Positions 51,225 through 60,282 of a stretch of DNA of 64,000 nucleotides are shown here, piece by piece (positions within the stretch are counted from its first letter, which is position 1; each line of letters begins with the position of its first letter). The position numbers and the translations under genes are program-made. The notes under the pieces are model-generated. The model did no database searches. It was not told where the DNA came from and saw nothing but the letters and a program-made list of their open reading frames with translations. This stretch comes from Klebsiella electrica (GTDB lineage: Bacteria > Pseudomonadota > Gammaproteobacteria > Enterobacterales > Enterobacteriaceae). The stretch is taken from assembly GCF_006711645.1 (NCBI RefSeq), contig NZ_CP041247.1:558001-622000 (forward strand), given 5' to 3'.

Positions 51225-52646
51225 TCAGGCGCGGATCACGCGTTTTCCGGCGACATCCAGCGTAAGGGATTCACCATCGCGTATCGGCTGCAGGGCATCT
51301 CCCTGCTGGCACAGGCAGACGATCCCGGCCTGACGGGCGATGATCGCGCCGTGAGATGCCTCGCTTCCTGCCCGCAGACAGATCCCCTTGACCAGGCGAG
51401 GATCCAGCTGCAGGACGCTGGAAGGAAAGAGATCGTCGGCGATGATAATCGTCGGCTCATGCACCGCCAGCGGCTCTTCGCTGCCGCCTTGCAGATGGCG
51501 CAAAGTCCGGTGCAGCAGATCGTCGACATCAATATAGCGCGCCTGCAGATAGGCATCGTCCAGCTGGCGATACTGCTGGCTGAGATCGGCCAGCACCTGA
51601 TACCACGCCCACTCCGCATTGCATTGTTCCTGGCGCACGATATCGCGGGCTGATTCATAGAGATCCGGGTCGTCGAGCAGCGTGTGGTGGCCGGAAAAAA
51701 TGGCCGCGATATCGGCAGAATAGCGCTCTTCCGCCAGCGTGGTCAGTGCATTGAGATCGTCCAGCGTCTGGCCGATCGCCTGCTGCAGGCGTCGCTGTTC
51801 GCTGGCGATGTCGGCACCGGTTTGCCGGACTGGCCGGAGGGCAGGCAGCGGGTAGCGGAGCGCTTTTCCCTGCACGCGCGAGACGGGAGGAGTAAAGACC
51901 GCGGGCGCGGCGTCCGGCAGTTCGCCAAAGTTCTCCGCCGCCAGCGCCTGAAATGCCGCCAGCGCCGCTTCGGCATCCGGCCCGCGGGCCAGCAGCCTTA
52001 ATGTATCGTTGCAGCGTACCTGCAACAGGGCAATCTGGTTAATGCTGTCCGGTGAGACACATTTGCCGCCTTTCTCCAGTACCAGCTCGGCATTGAATCC
52101 GGATAACGCGGCAACCAGCCGCGATGCCGGACGAACGTGTAAGCCGTTATGGTTTTTAATCACCACGGAGACGGACTCGCCGCTCAGATCGTCGGCCATC
52201 GGCGTGGCCTCGGGACCGTTCTGGGCGAGCGATGGTAATCCCAGCTGTACGCGCTTAGCTTCCAGGGCGCTCATGGCGTCGGCGATCACTTTATCGATAT
52301 CCGATCCGCTGGCGGCGCTGACCGTTGCCGCCAGCGTGCCTTCGACCAATGGCGCGGCGCACAGGCGAACCTTCGCCGCGATCGCCGGATCGAGGAGATC
52401 CAGCGCGGTTTCCGCGCTGAGCAGGGCGCTGCCGATATCCATCATCACCAGCACGTGGTCGGTATCGGCAACGGATTCAATGGCCTCCATCACCTTAATG
52501 GGATCGGTGCCGATCGGGTTTTGCGGATCGTCAATGCCGGCGGCGATCGCCAGCTTACAGCCATCGCCTGTTAACATCTGCCGGGCCAGTTCTCCGACAC
52601 CTTCGCCCAGTCGGGCGCTATGAGAAACAATCACCAGGTTTACCAT
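51225..52646 (-). CDS. dhaM: Dihydroxyacetone kinase phosphotransfer protein DhaM
   Basis: 473 residues in three parts. A mannose-type EIIA domain (1-135) carries His9 in VIVSHSARLGEGV. An HPr domain (about 156-245) carries His170 in NHNGLHVRPASRLVAALSG. An N-terminal fragment of enzyme I (about 265-473) carries the active histidine in GSEASHGAIIARQAGIVCL. DhaM passes PTS phosphate to the ADP bound on DhaL, which in turn phosphorylates dihydroxyacetone on DhaK. It is the last gene of dhaK-dhaL-dhaM, transcribed leftward from a DhaR-controlled region. Confidence 0.96.
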   Translation of the reverse strand: MVNLVIVSHSARLGEGVGELARQMLTGDGCKLAIAAGIDDPQNPIGTDPIKVMEAIESVADTDHVLVMMDIGSALLSAETALDLLDPAIAAKVRLCAAPLVEGTLAATVSAASGSDIDKVIADAMSALEAKRVQLGLPSLAQNGPEATPMADDLSGESVSVVIKNHNGLHVRPASRLVAALSGFNAELVLEKGGKCVSPDSINQIALLQVRCNDTLRLLARGPDAEAALAAFQALAAENFGELPDAAPAVFTPPVSRVQGKALRYPLPALRPVRQTGADIASEQRRLQQAIGQTLDDLNALTTLAEERYSADIAAIFSGHHTLLDDPDLYESARDIVRQEQCNAEWAWYQVLADLSQQYRQLDDAYLQARYIDVDDLLHRTLRHLQGGSEEPLAVHEPTIIIADDLFPSSVLQLDPRLVKGICLRAGSEASHGAIIARQAGIVCLCQQGDALQPIRDGESLTLDVAGKRVIRA

Positions 52647-52656
52647 CGCGTTATCC

Positions 52657-53289
52657 TTACTCTTTGGCTGCGGCAGCCAGTTCCTGAATCATGAACATCA
52701 CTGAGGTTGCGCCCGGATCCTGATGCCCGATGCTGCGTTCGCCGAGGTAGCTGGCGCGGCCTTTGCGGGCCTGCATGGTGATAGTGGAACGGGCGGCTTC
52801 CTCTGCCTGTGTCGCGGCGGCATCCAGCGCATGCTGAACCGACAGGTGCTGTTCGCTGGACTGGCGCAGTGACTCGACAACCGCAAGCCAGGCGTCGCAC
52901 ATGGTTTTATCGCCGGGTTCCGCTTTCCCCCGGTTGACCACCCCGTCCGCCCCTTCGCGCATCATCTGGTGTAGCTCGTCGAGGGTCAGACTCTGGTGCG
53001 CCTGCGTCACCTGGGCTGCGCGAATAAAGAAGGTGCCGAACAGCGGGCCGCTGGCGCCGCCGACGTTGGAGAGCAGCGTCATTCCGGTGTTCTTAAGAAT
53101 AAAACCGATGTCTTTATCGGCAATGGACGGCAGTTTTTCCACCACCTTGCTGAAGCCGCGATACATATTCAGACCGTGGTCGGCATCGCCAATCTCTTTA
53201 TCCAGACCGGTCAGAAAATCTTTCTCTTTGGTAAAAATGTCGCCGCAGCGATAGAGCCAGTTAACGATTTGCGTTCTGTTCAGTGACAT
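52657..53289 (-). CDS. dhaL: Dihydroxyacetone kinase ADP-binding subunit DhaL
   Basis: A 210-residue all-helical subunit holding ADP as a cofactor. The Mg-ADP site is LDKEIGDADHGLNMYRGFSK, with MTLLSNVGGASGPLFGTFFI and GEADG-like MREGADGVVNRGKAEPGDKT further on. It is rephosphorylated by DhaM and donates to dihydroxyacetone on DhaK; in E. coli it also acts as a co-activator of DhaR. It lies 10 bases after dhaK. Confidence 0.96.
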   Translation of the reverse strand: MSLNRTQIVNWLYRCGDIFTKEKDFLTGLDKEIGDADHGLNMYRGFSKVVEKLPSIADKDIGFILKNTGMTLLSNVGGASGPLFGTFFIRAAQVTQAHQSLTLDELHQMMREGADGVVNRGKAEPGDKTMCDAWLAVVESLRQSSEQHLSVQHALDAAATQAEEAARSTITMQARKGRASYLGERSIGHQDPGATSVMFMIQELAAAAKE

Positions 53290-53299
53290 GTCGTGCTCC

Positions 53300-54370
53300 T
53301 TAATGGCCCCAGTTCAGCGCCGGGGTATGAACGGGGGCGTCCCATAATGCCAGCGTGTCGTCATCGACTTTCAGCAGAGTGAGGGAGAAGCCCACCATAT
53401 CCAGCGAGGTACAGTAGCTGCCGATGAGGTTGCGCTCGATAGTGATGCCGCTCTCCGCGCAGCGCGTGGCCAGGCGGTTGTATACGCCGTACAGCTCCGA
53501 CAGCGGGGTGGCGCCAAGGTTATTGACCAGCGCGATGACGCGGTCGCCCTTCTGCAACGCCTGTTTGCTTTGCGTGACGTCCTGCCAGCTCCCTTTGACG
53601 GTATCCCACTGACGCAGCGTGCGGCTGTATGTGCCGTTCTCCAGCAGGGTGTCGAACATCTCATCGACGGTGCAGTCGAGAGAACTGAAGGGGCGGCGGT
53701 CAATACCCGGCTCGCCGTGGATACCAACGCCGAACTCCATCTCATTATCCTGTAATTCAAATGACGGCTGTCCGGCGGCCGGTACGGTACAGGCACCCAG
53801 CGCCACCCCGATGGAGTGGCCGAGGTTGTTAAGCTTGCGGCCCAGCGCCGCGCAGGCTTCCAGCGAATCGCCGCGTTCGGCGGCTGCCCCAACCAGTTTT
53901 TCAATCAGCACGGTGTTGGCGACGCCGCGGCGTCCGGCGGTGTAGAGGCTGTCTTTGACCGCCACGTCGTCATCGATCACCACGGTAGTCACCTTGACGC
54001 CGCTTTCGTGCAGCAGTTCGGTGGCGGTTTCGAAATTAAGGATATCCCCGGTGTAGTTTTTGATGAGCAGCAGCACGCCTTCGCCGCCGTCGATATGCAT
54101 CGCACACTCGAACATTTTATCCGGGGTCGGGGAGGTGAAAATCTCGCCCGGGCAGGCACCGGCAAGCATACCTTTGCCAATATAGCCGCAGTGCATCGGC
54201 TCATGTCCGCTGCCGCCGCCGGAGAGCAGCGCCACTTTCCCGGCGACCGGCGCATCGGCGCGGGTGACATACACCGGATCCTGATGCAGCGTTAATTCAG
54301 GATGGGCTCTGGCGAGGCCCAGTAGTTGTTCACTCAGGACATCTTCGACACGGTTAATCAGTTTTTTCAT
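53300..54370 (-). CDS. dhaK: Dihydroxyacetone kinase substrate-binding subunit DhaK
   Basis: 356 residues. It binds dihydroxyacetone covalently through His218 (FGVGIHGEPG). GGGSGHEPMHCGYIGKGMLA and LLIKNYTGDILNFETA are the other substrate and phosphate loops. It produces dihydroxyacetone phosphate for glycolysis. In E. coli DhaK without substrate antagonises DhaR. It is the first gene of the leftward kinase operon, divergent from glycerol dehydrogenase across a 589-base control region. Confidence 0.96.
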   Translation of the reverse strand: MKKLINRVEDVLSEQLLGLARAHPELTLHQDPVYVTRADAPVAGKVALLSGGGSGHEPMHCGYIGKGMLAGACPGEIFTSPTPDKMFECAMHIDGGEGVLLLIKNYTGDILNFETATELLHESGVKVTTVVIDDDVAVKDSLYTAGRRGVANTVLIEKLVGAAAERGDSLEACAALGRKLNNLGHSIGVALGACTVPAAGQPSFELQDNEMEFGVGIHGEPGIDRRPFSSLDCTVDEMFDTLLENGTYSRTLRQWDTVKGSWQDVTQSKQALQKGDRVIALVNNLGATPLSELYGVYNRLATRCAESGITIERNLIGSYCTSLDMVGFSLTLLKVDDDTLALWDAPVHTPALNWGH

Positions 54371-54510
54371 TATTTATGCTCCGTCGGCGTGATGCGGCCT
54401 CTCTACTCACAGAGGCGGTCATCGTGTAGGGGATCGTCTGGCGTGAAGAACCACCCGGCGACGTTATGATTCTGGCTGAGTTAACGGAAAAAAAAATGTC
54501 GTGCAAACGA

Positions 54511-54810
54511 GTTTCATAACGGAACATGCTTATTTATTTTTGTTCCGTTATGAAACGTCATCGGCGAGGAAAAGGGAGAAATGCGAGCTAAGGCTATTTT
54601 TTCGCCCCGCGGTCATCTGCGGCAACCGGGGGGCTGCGGATGCGTTTCTCAGTTTTTTTTCTGCTGCCGATGCTACCCATGTTGGCAGATTATCCGTTTT
54701 TTTGTGGCATGACGGTGAATGGACGGATCGGGATCGCAATCCCACCATTTTCCGCTAACTAATGTTCCAATATGGAACGCTAAAAAATATTCTCTGTTTC
54801 ATATCAGAAC
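54511..54810. promoter_or_regulatory. Four DhaR-type operator dyads between dhaK and glycerol dehydrogenase
   Basis: GTT(T/C)C-N5-G(G/A)AAC-like dyads occur at 54511-54525 (GTTTCATAACGGAAC), 54542-54556 (GTTCCGTTATGAAAC), 54764-54778 (GTTCCAATATGGAAC) and 54796-54810 (GTTTCATATCAGAAC; last arm less exact). They form two pairs, each with a 31-32 base period, one toward each divergent gene. The first two are also mirror images of each other. DhaR is known to activate both sides of such regions; its exact motif here is inferred. The rest of the 54371-54959 gap shows no gene. Confidence 0.65.
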
Positions 54811-54959
54811 AAAAACGGGAAAAATTTTTTTGTTCACCGCTCGCCCTACAGTGTTTGCATCGCTCCGGTCACGATTCGTTTCCGCCATGAACCGTAGGCA
54901 GAACAGGATGACGCCAGGGCTCATCATGTAAAACATGTACTTATTTGAGGGTGAAAGGA

Positions 54960-56057
54960 ATGCTAAAAGTTATTCAATCTCCGGCCAAATATCTTCAGGG
55001 TCCTGACGCATCGACGCTTTTTGGCCAGTATGCTAAAAATCTGGCGGACAGCTTTTTTGTCATTGCCGATGACTTCGTGATGAAGCTGGCGGGGGACAAC
55101 GTACTCAATGGTTTGCATAATCACGGTTTAAGCTGCCACGCCGCCCGTTTTAACGGCGAATGCAGCCACGCGGAGATCAACCGCCTGATTGCCATTCTGC
55201 AGCAGCACGGCTGCCGCGGCGTGGTAGGGATTGGCGGCGGGAAGACGCTTGATACCGCTAAAGCCATTGGCTTCTACCAGAAGCTGCCGGTAGTGGTGAT
55301 CCCGACGATTGCCTCTACCGATGCGCCAACCAGCGCGCTGTCGGTTATCTACACCGAAGCCGGCGAGTTTGAAGAGTATCTGATCTATCCGAAAAACCCG
55401 GATATGGTGGTCATGGATACGGCGATCATTGCCAAAGCGCCGGTGCGCCTGCTGGTGGCCGGGATGGGCGATGCGCTCTCGACCTGGTTTGAAGCGAAGG
55501 CCTGCTTTGACGCCAGGGCGACCAGCATGGCCGGCGGACAGTCCACGGCGGCGGCGTTGAGCCTGGCTCGCCTGTGTTATGATACGCTGCTGGCCGAAGG
55601 CGAAAAAGCGCGCCTGGCGGCGCAGGCTGGCGTGGTGACGGATGCGCTGGAGCGCATTGTCGAAGCCAACACCTACCTCAGCGGCATTGGGTTTGAAAGC
55701 AGCGGTCTTGCGGCGGCGCACGCCATTCATAACGGCTTCACCATTCTCGAAGAGTGCCATCATCTGTATCACGGCGAAAAAGTGGCGTTTGGCACTCTGG
55801 CGCAGCTGGTGCTGCAAAACAGTCCGCTGGAAGAGATTGAAACGGTGCTGGGCTTCTGCCAGAAAGTCGGTCTGCCGGTGACCCTGGCGCAAATAGGCGT
55901 CAAAGAGGGCATTGAAGGGAAAATTCAGGCGGTCGCGCAAGCGACCTGCGCGGAAGGCGAAACGATCCATAACATGCCATTCCCGGTGACGGCCGACCAG
56001 GTTTACGCCGCGATCCTGACGGCCGATTTGCTCGGCCAGCAGTGGCTGGCGCGCTAA
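54960..56057 (+). CDS. dhaD: Glycerol dehydrogenase (DhaD/GldA)
   Basis: 365 residues of the iron/zinc-containing alcohol dehydrogenase family, very close to Klebsiella DhaD. The NAD site is [18 protein letters not shown]. Zinc ligands are expected in [27 protein letters not shown] and [13 protein letters not shown]. It oxidises glycerol to dihydroxyacetone, feeding DhaK. ATG 54960 follows GAAAGGA; an in-frame upstream ATG 54945 is less likely. It is divergent from dhaKLM and upstream of dhaR. The E. coli name would be gldA; the sequence is nearer the dha-regulon enzyme. Confidence 0.93.
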   Translation: MLKVIQSPAKYLQGPDASTLFGQYAKNLADSFFVIADDFVMKLAGDNVLNGLHNHGLSCHAARFNGECSHAEINRLIAILQQHGCRGVVGIGGGKTLDTAKAIGFYQKLPVVVIPTIASTDAPTSALSVIYTEAGEFEEYLIYPKNPDMVVMDTAIIAKAPVRLLVAGMGDALSTWFEAKACFDARATSMAGGQSTAAALSLARLCYDTLLAEGEKARLAAQAGVVTDALERIVEANTYLSGIGFESSGLAAAHAIHNGFTILEECHHLYHGEKVAFGTLAQLVLQNSPLEEIETVLGFCQKVGLPVTLAQIGVKEGIEGKIQAVAQATCAEGETIHNMPFPVTADQVYAAILTADLLGQQWLAR

Positions 56058-56096
56058 CGTCTCGCTAAGCTGCTTTTTGCAGGAAGAAGCGTGTGC

Positions 56097-56123
56097 CCCC
56101 TCCGGCTGTTTCTGTCGGAGGGG
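56097..56123 (+). terminator. Hairpin between glycerol dehydrogenase and dhaR
   Basis: CCCCTCCG and CGGAGGGG form an 8-bp stem with an 11-base loop, followed by TTATCTATTTT. It probably reduces read-through from dhaD into dhaR. Confidence 0.7.
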
Positions 56124-56151
56124 TTATCTATTTTAAACAGCGGAAAAGGAC

Positions 56152-58077
56152 ATGGCGGCGCAGACTCCGGACTCCGGAAAAACAGTATCTTCCGTTATCA
56201 GTCAGTCATGGCAGCGTTGCAGCCGGTTTATGCCACGGGAGACCTGGCATAAACCGCATCAGGCGCAGGGTCTGACCTTCGAATCAATCTGCCGACGTAA
56301 AACCGCGCTGCTGACCATCGGTCAGGCGGCGCTGGAAGATGCCTGGGAGTTTATGGATAGCCGACCCTGCGCATTGTTTATTCTTGATGAGTCTGCCTGT
56401 ATTCTCAGCCGCTGCGGCGAACCGCAGACGCTGGCGCAGCTCGCGGAACTCGGTTTTCTTGAGGGCAGCTACTGCGCGGAAAGCATTATCGGCAGCTGCG
56501 CGCTCTCGCTGGCCTCGATGCTGGGGCAACCGGTGAAAACCACCGGTGAGCAACATTTTAAACAGGCGCTGCACGGGTGGTCATTTAGCTCCACGCCGGT
56601 GTTTGATAATCACGGTCGCCTGTTTGGATCCATCTCGCTGTGCTGTTTGACCGGGCAGCAGGCCTCCTCTGATTTGTCTCTGACGCTGGCTATCGCCCGG
56701 GAAGTGGGCAACTCGCTGTTGACCGACAGCCTGCTGGCTGAATCGAACCGCCATCTCAACCAGATGTATGGCCTGCTGGAAAGCATGGATGACGGCGTGA
56801 TGGCGTGGAATGAGCAGGGGGTATTGCAGTTTCTTAACGTCCAGGCCGCGACGCTCCTGCATCTGGATGCCCAGACCAGCCAGGGAAAAAATATTAATGA
56901 ACTGGTGACGCTGCCGGCCCTGCTGCGCCGGGCGATTAAGCACGCGCGCGCCCTGAACCATGCGGAAGTGACGTTTGAGAGCCAGCATCAGTTTATCGAT
57001 GCCGTCATTACCCTCAAGCCGATCGTCGAAGAGCAGGGCAACAGCTTTATTTTATTGCTGCATCCGGTGGAGCAGATGCGCCAGCTGATGACCAGCCAGT
57101 TAGGGAAAGTGAGCCACACTTTGGCGCAGATGTCCGCGGACGACCCGGAAACGCGACGGCTGATTCATTTTGGCCGTCAGGCGGCGCGGGGCGGTTTTCC
57201 GGTCCTGCTCTGCGGGGAAGAGGGGGTGGGTAAAGAGCTGCTCGCCCAGGCTATTCATAATGAAAGCGAACGGGCGGACGGTCCCTATATTGCGGTCAAC
57301 TGTCAGCTGTATGCCGACAGCGTGCTGGGCGAGGATTTTATGGGCAGCGCACCGACCGATGACGAAAACGGGCGCCTGAGTCGCCTGGAGCTGGCCAGCG
57401 GCGGCACTCTGTTTCTGGAGAAAATAGAGTACCTCGCGCCGGAGCTGCAGTCCGCGCTGCTGCAGGTGATTAAGCAGGGGGTGTTAACCCGCCTCGATGC
57501 CCGACGCCTGATTCCGGTGGACGTTAAGGTGATTGCCACTACCACCGTTGATCTGGCTAATCTGGTGGAGCAGAACCGCTTTAGTCGCCAGCTTTATTAC
57601 GCGCTGCACTCGTTTGAGATAGTCATTCCGCCGCTGAGATCGCGGCGCAACAGCATTCCCTCGCTGGTGCACAACCGCCTGCGTAGCCTGGAAAAGCGCT
57701 TTTCATCGCGCCTGCAAGTGGACGACGATGCCCTGGCGCAGCTGGTGAACTACTCCTGGCCCGGCAATGACTTTGAGTTAAACAGCATTATTGAAAATAT
57801 CGCCATCAGCAGCGATAACGGCCATATCCGCCTGAGCAACCTGCCGGAATATCTCTTTTCCGAGCGGCCGGGCGGCGATACCGCCTCGCCCCTGCTGCCT
57901 GCCAGCCTGACCTTCAGCGCTATTGAAAAAGAGGCCATTATCCATGCCGCCCGCGTCACCAGCGGCCGGGTACAGGAGATGTCCCATCTGCTCAATATCG
58001 GGCGTACGACGCTGTGGCGCAAAATGAAGCAGTACGATATCGATGCCAGCCAGTTCAAGCGCAAAATCCACGATTAG
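56152..58077 (+). CDS. dhaR: DhaR, activator of the glycerol/dihydroxyacetone genes
   Basis: 641 residues in the enhancer-binding-protein layout. A GAF-type sensor (about 50-195) and a PAS-like segment (about 205-315) precede an AAA+ domain (about 335-560; Walker A-like LLCGEEGVGKELLAQAIH, GGTLFLEKIEYLAPELQSAL). A C-terminal Fis-type HTH follows (IIHAARVTSGRVQEMSHLLN, IGRTTLWRKMKQYDI). The GAFTGA loop needed to contact sigma-54 is replaced by DFMGSA, consistent with E. coli DhaR acting at sigma-70 promoters. DhaL-ADP and DhaK are its known partners. Start ATG 56152 follows GGAAAAGGAC. Confidence 0.94.
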   Translation: MAAQTPDSGKTVSSVISQSWQRCSRFMPRETWHKPHQAQGLTFESICRRKTALLTIGQAALEDAWEFMDSRPCALFILDESACILSRCGEPQTLAQLAELGFLEGSYCAESIIGSCALSLASMLGQPVKTTGEQHFKQALHGWSFSSTPVFDNHGRLFGSISLCCLTGQQASSDLSLTLAIAREVGNSLLTDSLLAESNRHLNQMYGLLESMDDGVMAWNEQGVLQFLNVQAATLLHLDAQTSQGKNINELVTLPALLRRAIKHARALNHAEVTFESQHQFIDAVITLKPIVEEQGNSFILLLHPVEQMRQLMTSQLGKVSHTLAQMSADDPETRRLIHFGRQAARGGFPVLLCGEEGVGKELLAQAIHNESERADGPYIAVNCQLYADSVLGEDFMGSAPTDDENGRLSRLELASGGTLFLEKIEYLAPELQSALLQVIKQGVLTRLDARRLIPVDVKVIATTTVDLANLVEQNRFSRQLYYALHSFEIVIPPLRSRRNSIPSLVHNRLRSLEKRFSSRLQVDDDALAQLVNYSWPGNDFELNSIIENIAISSDNGHIRLSNLPEYLFSERPGGDTASPLLPASLTFSAIEKEAIIHAARVTSGRVQEMSHLLNIGRTTLWRKMKQYDIDASQFKRKIHD

Positions 58078-58294
58078 TTTTCCGCGCTCTCCGCGATTCA
58101 GGGTCCGCAATTGCCGTTAACCGGGTATTAGCTGTCGGTCACGGTGTTTATGGACTTGTCGGGCAGAAAAACGCCATGCAAACGTTTGACTGAGGTCTGA
58201 ATCAAAGAAAGGCAACGATCTCTTTGATATCGCCGCGGACTTGGGTCCATATTATAAACATGTTCATCACATGGTTAATTTTAAGGATAAGAGC

Positions 58295-58624
58295 ATGCCA
58301 ACAGCGATAGATAAAGCATTAGATTTTATTGGTGGTATGAACACATCGGAACCGGTCCCGGCTTCAATGGATGAAAGTACGGCCAAGGGCCTTTTAAAAT
58401 ATCTCCATGAGTTAGGCGTTCCGGCTAGTGCGGACGACGTCATGGCTCGCGGTGAACAGGAAGGATGGAATTCCGGGTTCACCCATAAAGTGGCCGGATG
58501 GGCGGAGAAAATCGCCGCTGGCAACCGTATTGTGATTAAAAATCCAGAGTACTTCTCTTCCTATATGCGGGAGCAGCTCCGGGAACGGGTGCAAGCGGCA
58601 CATTTTGAAGATGCTGCACCATAA
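58295..58624 (+). CDS. YoaC-like DUF1889 protein
   Basis: A 109-residue soluble protein: MPTAIDKALDFIGGMNTSEP, STAKGLLKYLHELGVPASAD, GFTHKVAGWAEKIAAGNRIV, NPEYFSSYMREQLRE. It closely resembles E. coli YoaC (DUF1889), of unknown function, although yoaC lies elsewhere in E. coli. ATG 58295 follows AAGGATAAGAGC; the frame also extends 18 codons upstream. It stands alone downstream of dhaR and ends at a strong terminator. Confidence 0.8.
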   Translation: MPTAIDKALDFIGGMNTSEPVPASMDESTAKGLLKYLHELGVPASADDVMARGEQEGWNSGFTHKVAGWAEKIAAGNRIVIKNPEYFSSYMREQLRERVQAAHFEDAAP

Positions 58625-58631
58625 GATAAAA

Positions 58632-58667
58632 AAGGAGCAACGTTGTTAACGTCGCTCCTTATATTTT
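58632..58667 (+). terminator. Terminator of the YoaC-like gene
   Basis: AAGGAGC / GCTCCTT with an inner ACGTT / AACGT stem, followed by ATATTTTT, 8 bases after the stop codon. Confidence 0.88.
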
Positions 58668-58883
58668 TGCCGCCGCTGAACGGGCAGAGTAATTTGATAT
58701 TGCCGCGCTAAGCGATGTATTGAGCATGACAGGAAATTCTGAACACCCGCAGCCAGCAATACATTCCTCTCATCGAGAAACGTTTATTCATCTCTTTTTT
58801 TTCGCGCCTGAACATGATGCGGTGCTTTCTGACGCTGATGAGCGATGAAACCGAAGACACCGCCATGCGCAGGGGGGCGGTAT

Positions 58884-58901
58884 ACCCGATGCGCATCGGG
58901 T
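58884..58901. other. Perfect 18-bp palindrome in the gap after the acid phosphatase gene
   Basis: ACCCGATGCGCATCGGGT is a perfect palindrome 52 bases past the stop of the phosphatase gene. It may act in transcription termination or as a protein site, but it lacks a T-run. The surrounding gap 58625-58952 has no gene I can support. Confidence 0.5.
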
Positions 58902-58952
58902 GAAGATGACCTTCCCACTCAATAGCGAATCAATAGAGAAGGTCTGCCGTGG

Positions 58953-59705
58953 TTATTTAACAGCGGGTGTTTTCCAGCTATCAAGTTTTGCCTTTGACCA
59001 TGAGCCATAAGCCGCATTAGGAAGAACAATCCAGTCAACGCCGAAATGCTGTGCGTTTGATTCAACCAACTGACGTTGCTCCTCGGTGGGCTTCTTATTT
59101 TTAAATTGAGCGGCAAAATCTGGCAGGCTGTCGCCAAACAGCATAATGATCTGCTGGTTTTTCATGATGGCCTGGCGACGTTCTTCTTTGGTTCCTGTAT
59201 CAAGAAGGACGCTCTCTTCAGAGACCTGCGGCAGGCCGAGAGATTTTAGAGTATTGAGCGTGTCTGTTTTGTTTTCATTAGTACGGTCAGATACATAGTA
59301 AATACGAACGTTGTGGTGAGCCACATTATCAAGGAAAGCTTTTGCTCCTGGGATCAAACCCGGATTACCCTGTTTTTCCCAGTCGCCCCAGGTATCCCAT
59401 TTTGTATAGTCATGACACTGTTCCATGTCCCGTGCCAACAATGGTGTGTTGTCGAGCACCGTTTCATCAAGATCCATTACGACGGCATATTTTTCCGGTG
59501 CTTTCAGTCCATTGACTTTTTCATTAAAACGTTCGGTGGCAAAGCGATATGTCTGAATCTGAAGCGCCATAACTTCAGCCGATTTTTGCTGATATCGAAG
59601 GGCCATTTCATAAGCCTTTGGTTCGCACAGTTTATTATCAGCGGCGACTGCTGATGCACTTAAGACAGGTAACGCCAGCATCAGAGCTTTAATCATTGAA
59701 TTCAC
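58953..59705 (-). CDS. Secreted class C (HAD-type) acid phosphatase, e(P4) family
   Basis: 250 residues with a signal peptide (IKALMLALPVLSASAVAA, cut before DNK). The HAD nucleophile motif is VVMDLDETVLDNTPLLARDM; VRIYYVSDRTNENKTDTLNT and LLDTGTKEERRQAIMK are further class C motifs, and LFGDSLPDFA is the late acidic motif. It hydrolyses phosphomonoesters or nucleotides in the periplasm. The lipobox cysteine of Haemophilus e(P4) is absent, so it is probably soluble. The GTG 59705 start is chosen because AAGGA lies at correct distance; ATG 59696 is too far. It is a single-gene unit. Confidence 0.88.
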   Translation of the reverse strand: MNSMIKALMLALPVLSASAVAADNKLCEPKAYEMALRYQQKSAEVMALQIQTYRFATERFNEKVNGLKAPEKYAVVMDLDETVLDNTPLLARDMEQCHDYTKWDTWGDWEKQGNPGLIPGAKAFLDNVAHHNVRIYYVSDRTNENKTDTLNTLKSLGLPQVSEESVLLDTGTKEERRQAIMKNQQIIMLFGDSLPDFAAQFKNKKPTEEQRQLVESNAQHFGVDWIVLPNAAYGSWSKAKLDSWKTPAVK

Positions 59706-59940
59706 AGTTTATTCCTTACATGGTGCTCAAAATGGCGAAAGAATAATTGCCTTATGTGACAAAAAAATGAATGCCCTGTGAGAAGGCATTGTGGGCCATA
59801 AGCATGAATGTGCAGCAATCCGGAGGTCGTTATTATTGGGGCACTAAAAACAGGTCAATGAGAAAGATAAGGCTTTGATCCTTCTCTTTATTCTCTTTGG
59901 GTTGCGAAAGAATTACGCTGCCGGAGGCTTCTTGCTGGCG

Positions 59941-60086
59941 CTTGCGGTGTCTGGCGAGGCAACGCCGGGTTTTTACTACCGGCCAGGTGATTTATATTCT
60001 GCCTTACTCACTGATGGCACCTCGACAGCACCTCCGGAGAAAAGCAAAAGGGCCGGCGATTTCTCGCCAGCCCTTGCGGTGTCTGG
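59941..60086. repeat. 14-bp duplication of the tRNA-Ile 3' flank
   Basis: CTTGCGGTGTCTGG occurs at 59941-59954 and at 60073-60086, where it forms the CCA end and immediate 3' flank of the tRNA gene (minus strand). The two copies are 132 bases apart. The rest of 59706-60040 (upstream of the acid phosphatase) holds no gene I can support. Confidence 0.6.
60041..60075 (-). terminator. tRNA-Ile terminator
   Basis: AAGGGC / GCCCTT with inner GGCGA / TCGCC, followed on the minus strand by TTTTGCTTTT, just after the tRNA. Confidence 0.85.
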
Positions 60087-60159
60087 TGGCCCCTGCTGGA
60101 CTTGAACCAGCGACCAAGCGATTATGAGTCGCCTGCTCTAACCACTGAGCTAAGGGGCC
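60084..60159 (-). tRNA. ileX: tRNA-Ile (anticodon CAU, lysidine-modified)
   Basis: A 76-nt minus-strand tRNA with encoded CCA: acceptor GGCCCCT pairing with AGGGGCC, D-arm GCTCAGTGGTTAGAGC, anticodon arm GCGACTCATAATCGC with CAT, T-arm GGTTCAAGTCC. CAT with this body is the minor isoleucine tRNA (AUA-reading after TilS modification) and not tRNA-Met. E. coli ileX lies in the same place beside mug. Confidence 0.95.
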
Positions 60160-60282
60160 GTGGCGAGGGATTATAAAGTAACTGGCAGACGCAATCCAGC
60201 GCAAAACGCACGGCTGCTGTTTTTATAAACAATGCATTTTCAATCCTTTATAATCACCTTTTAGGCATTGAGCGGGGGAAAG

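Noticed and set aside
58708..58896. 62-codon minus-strand frame in the gap beside the acid phosphatase
   Set aside because: No start signals, no family resemblance, basic composition typical of chance frames.
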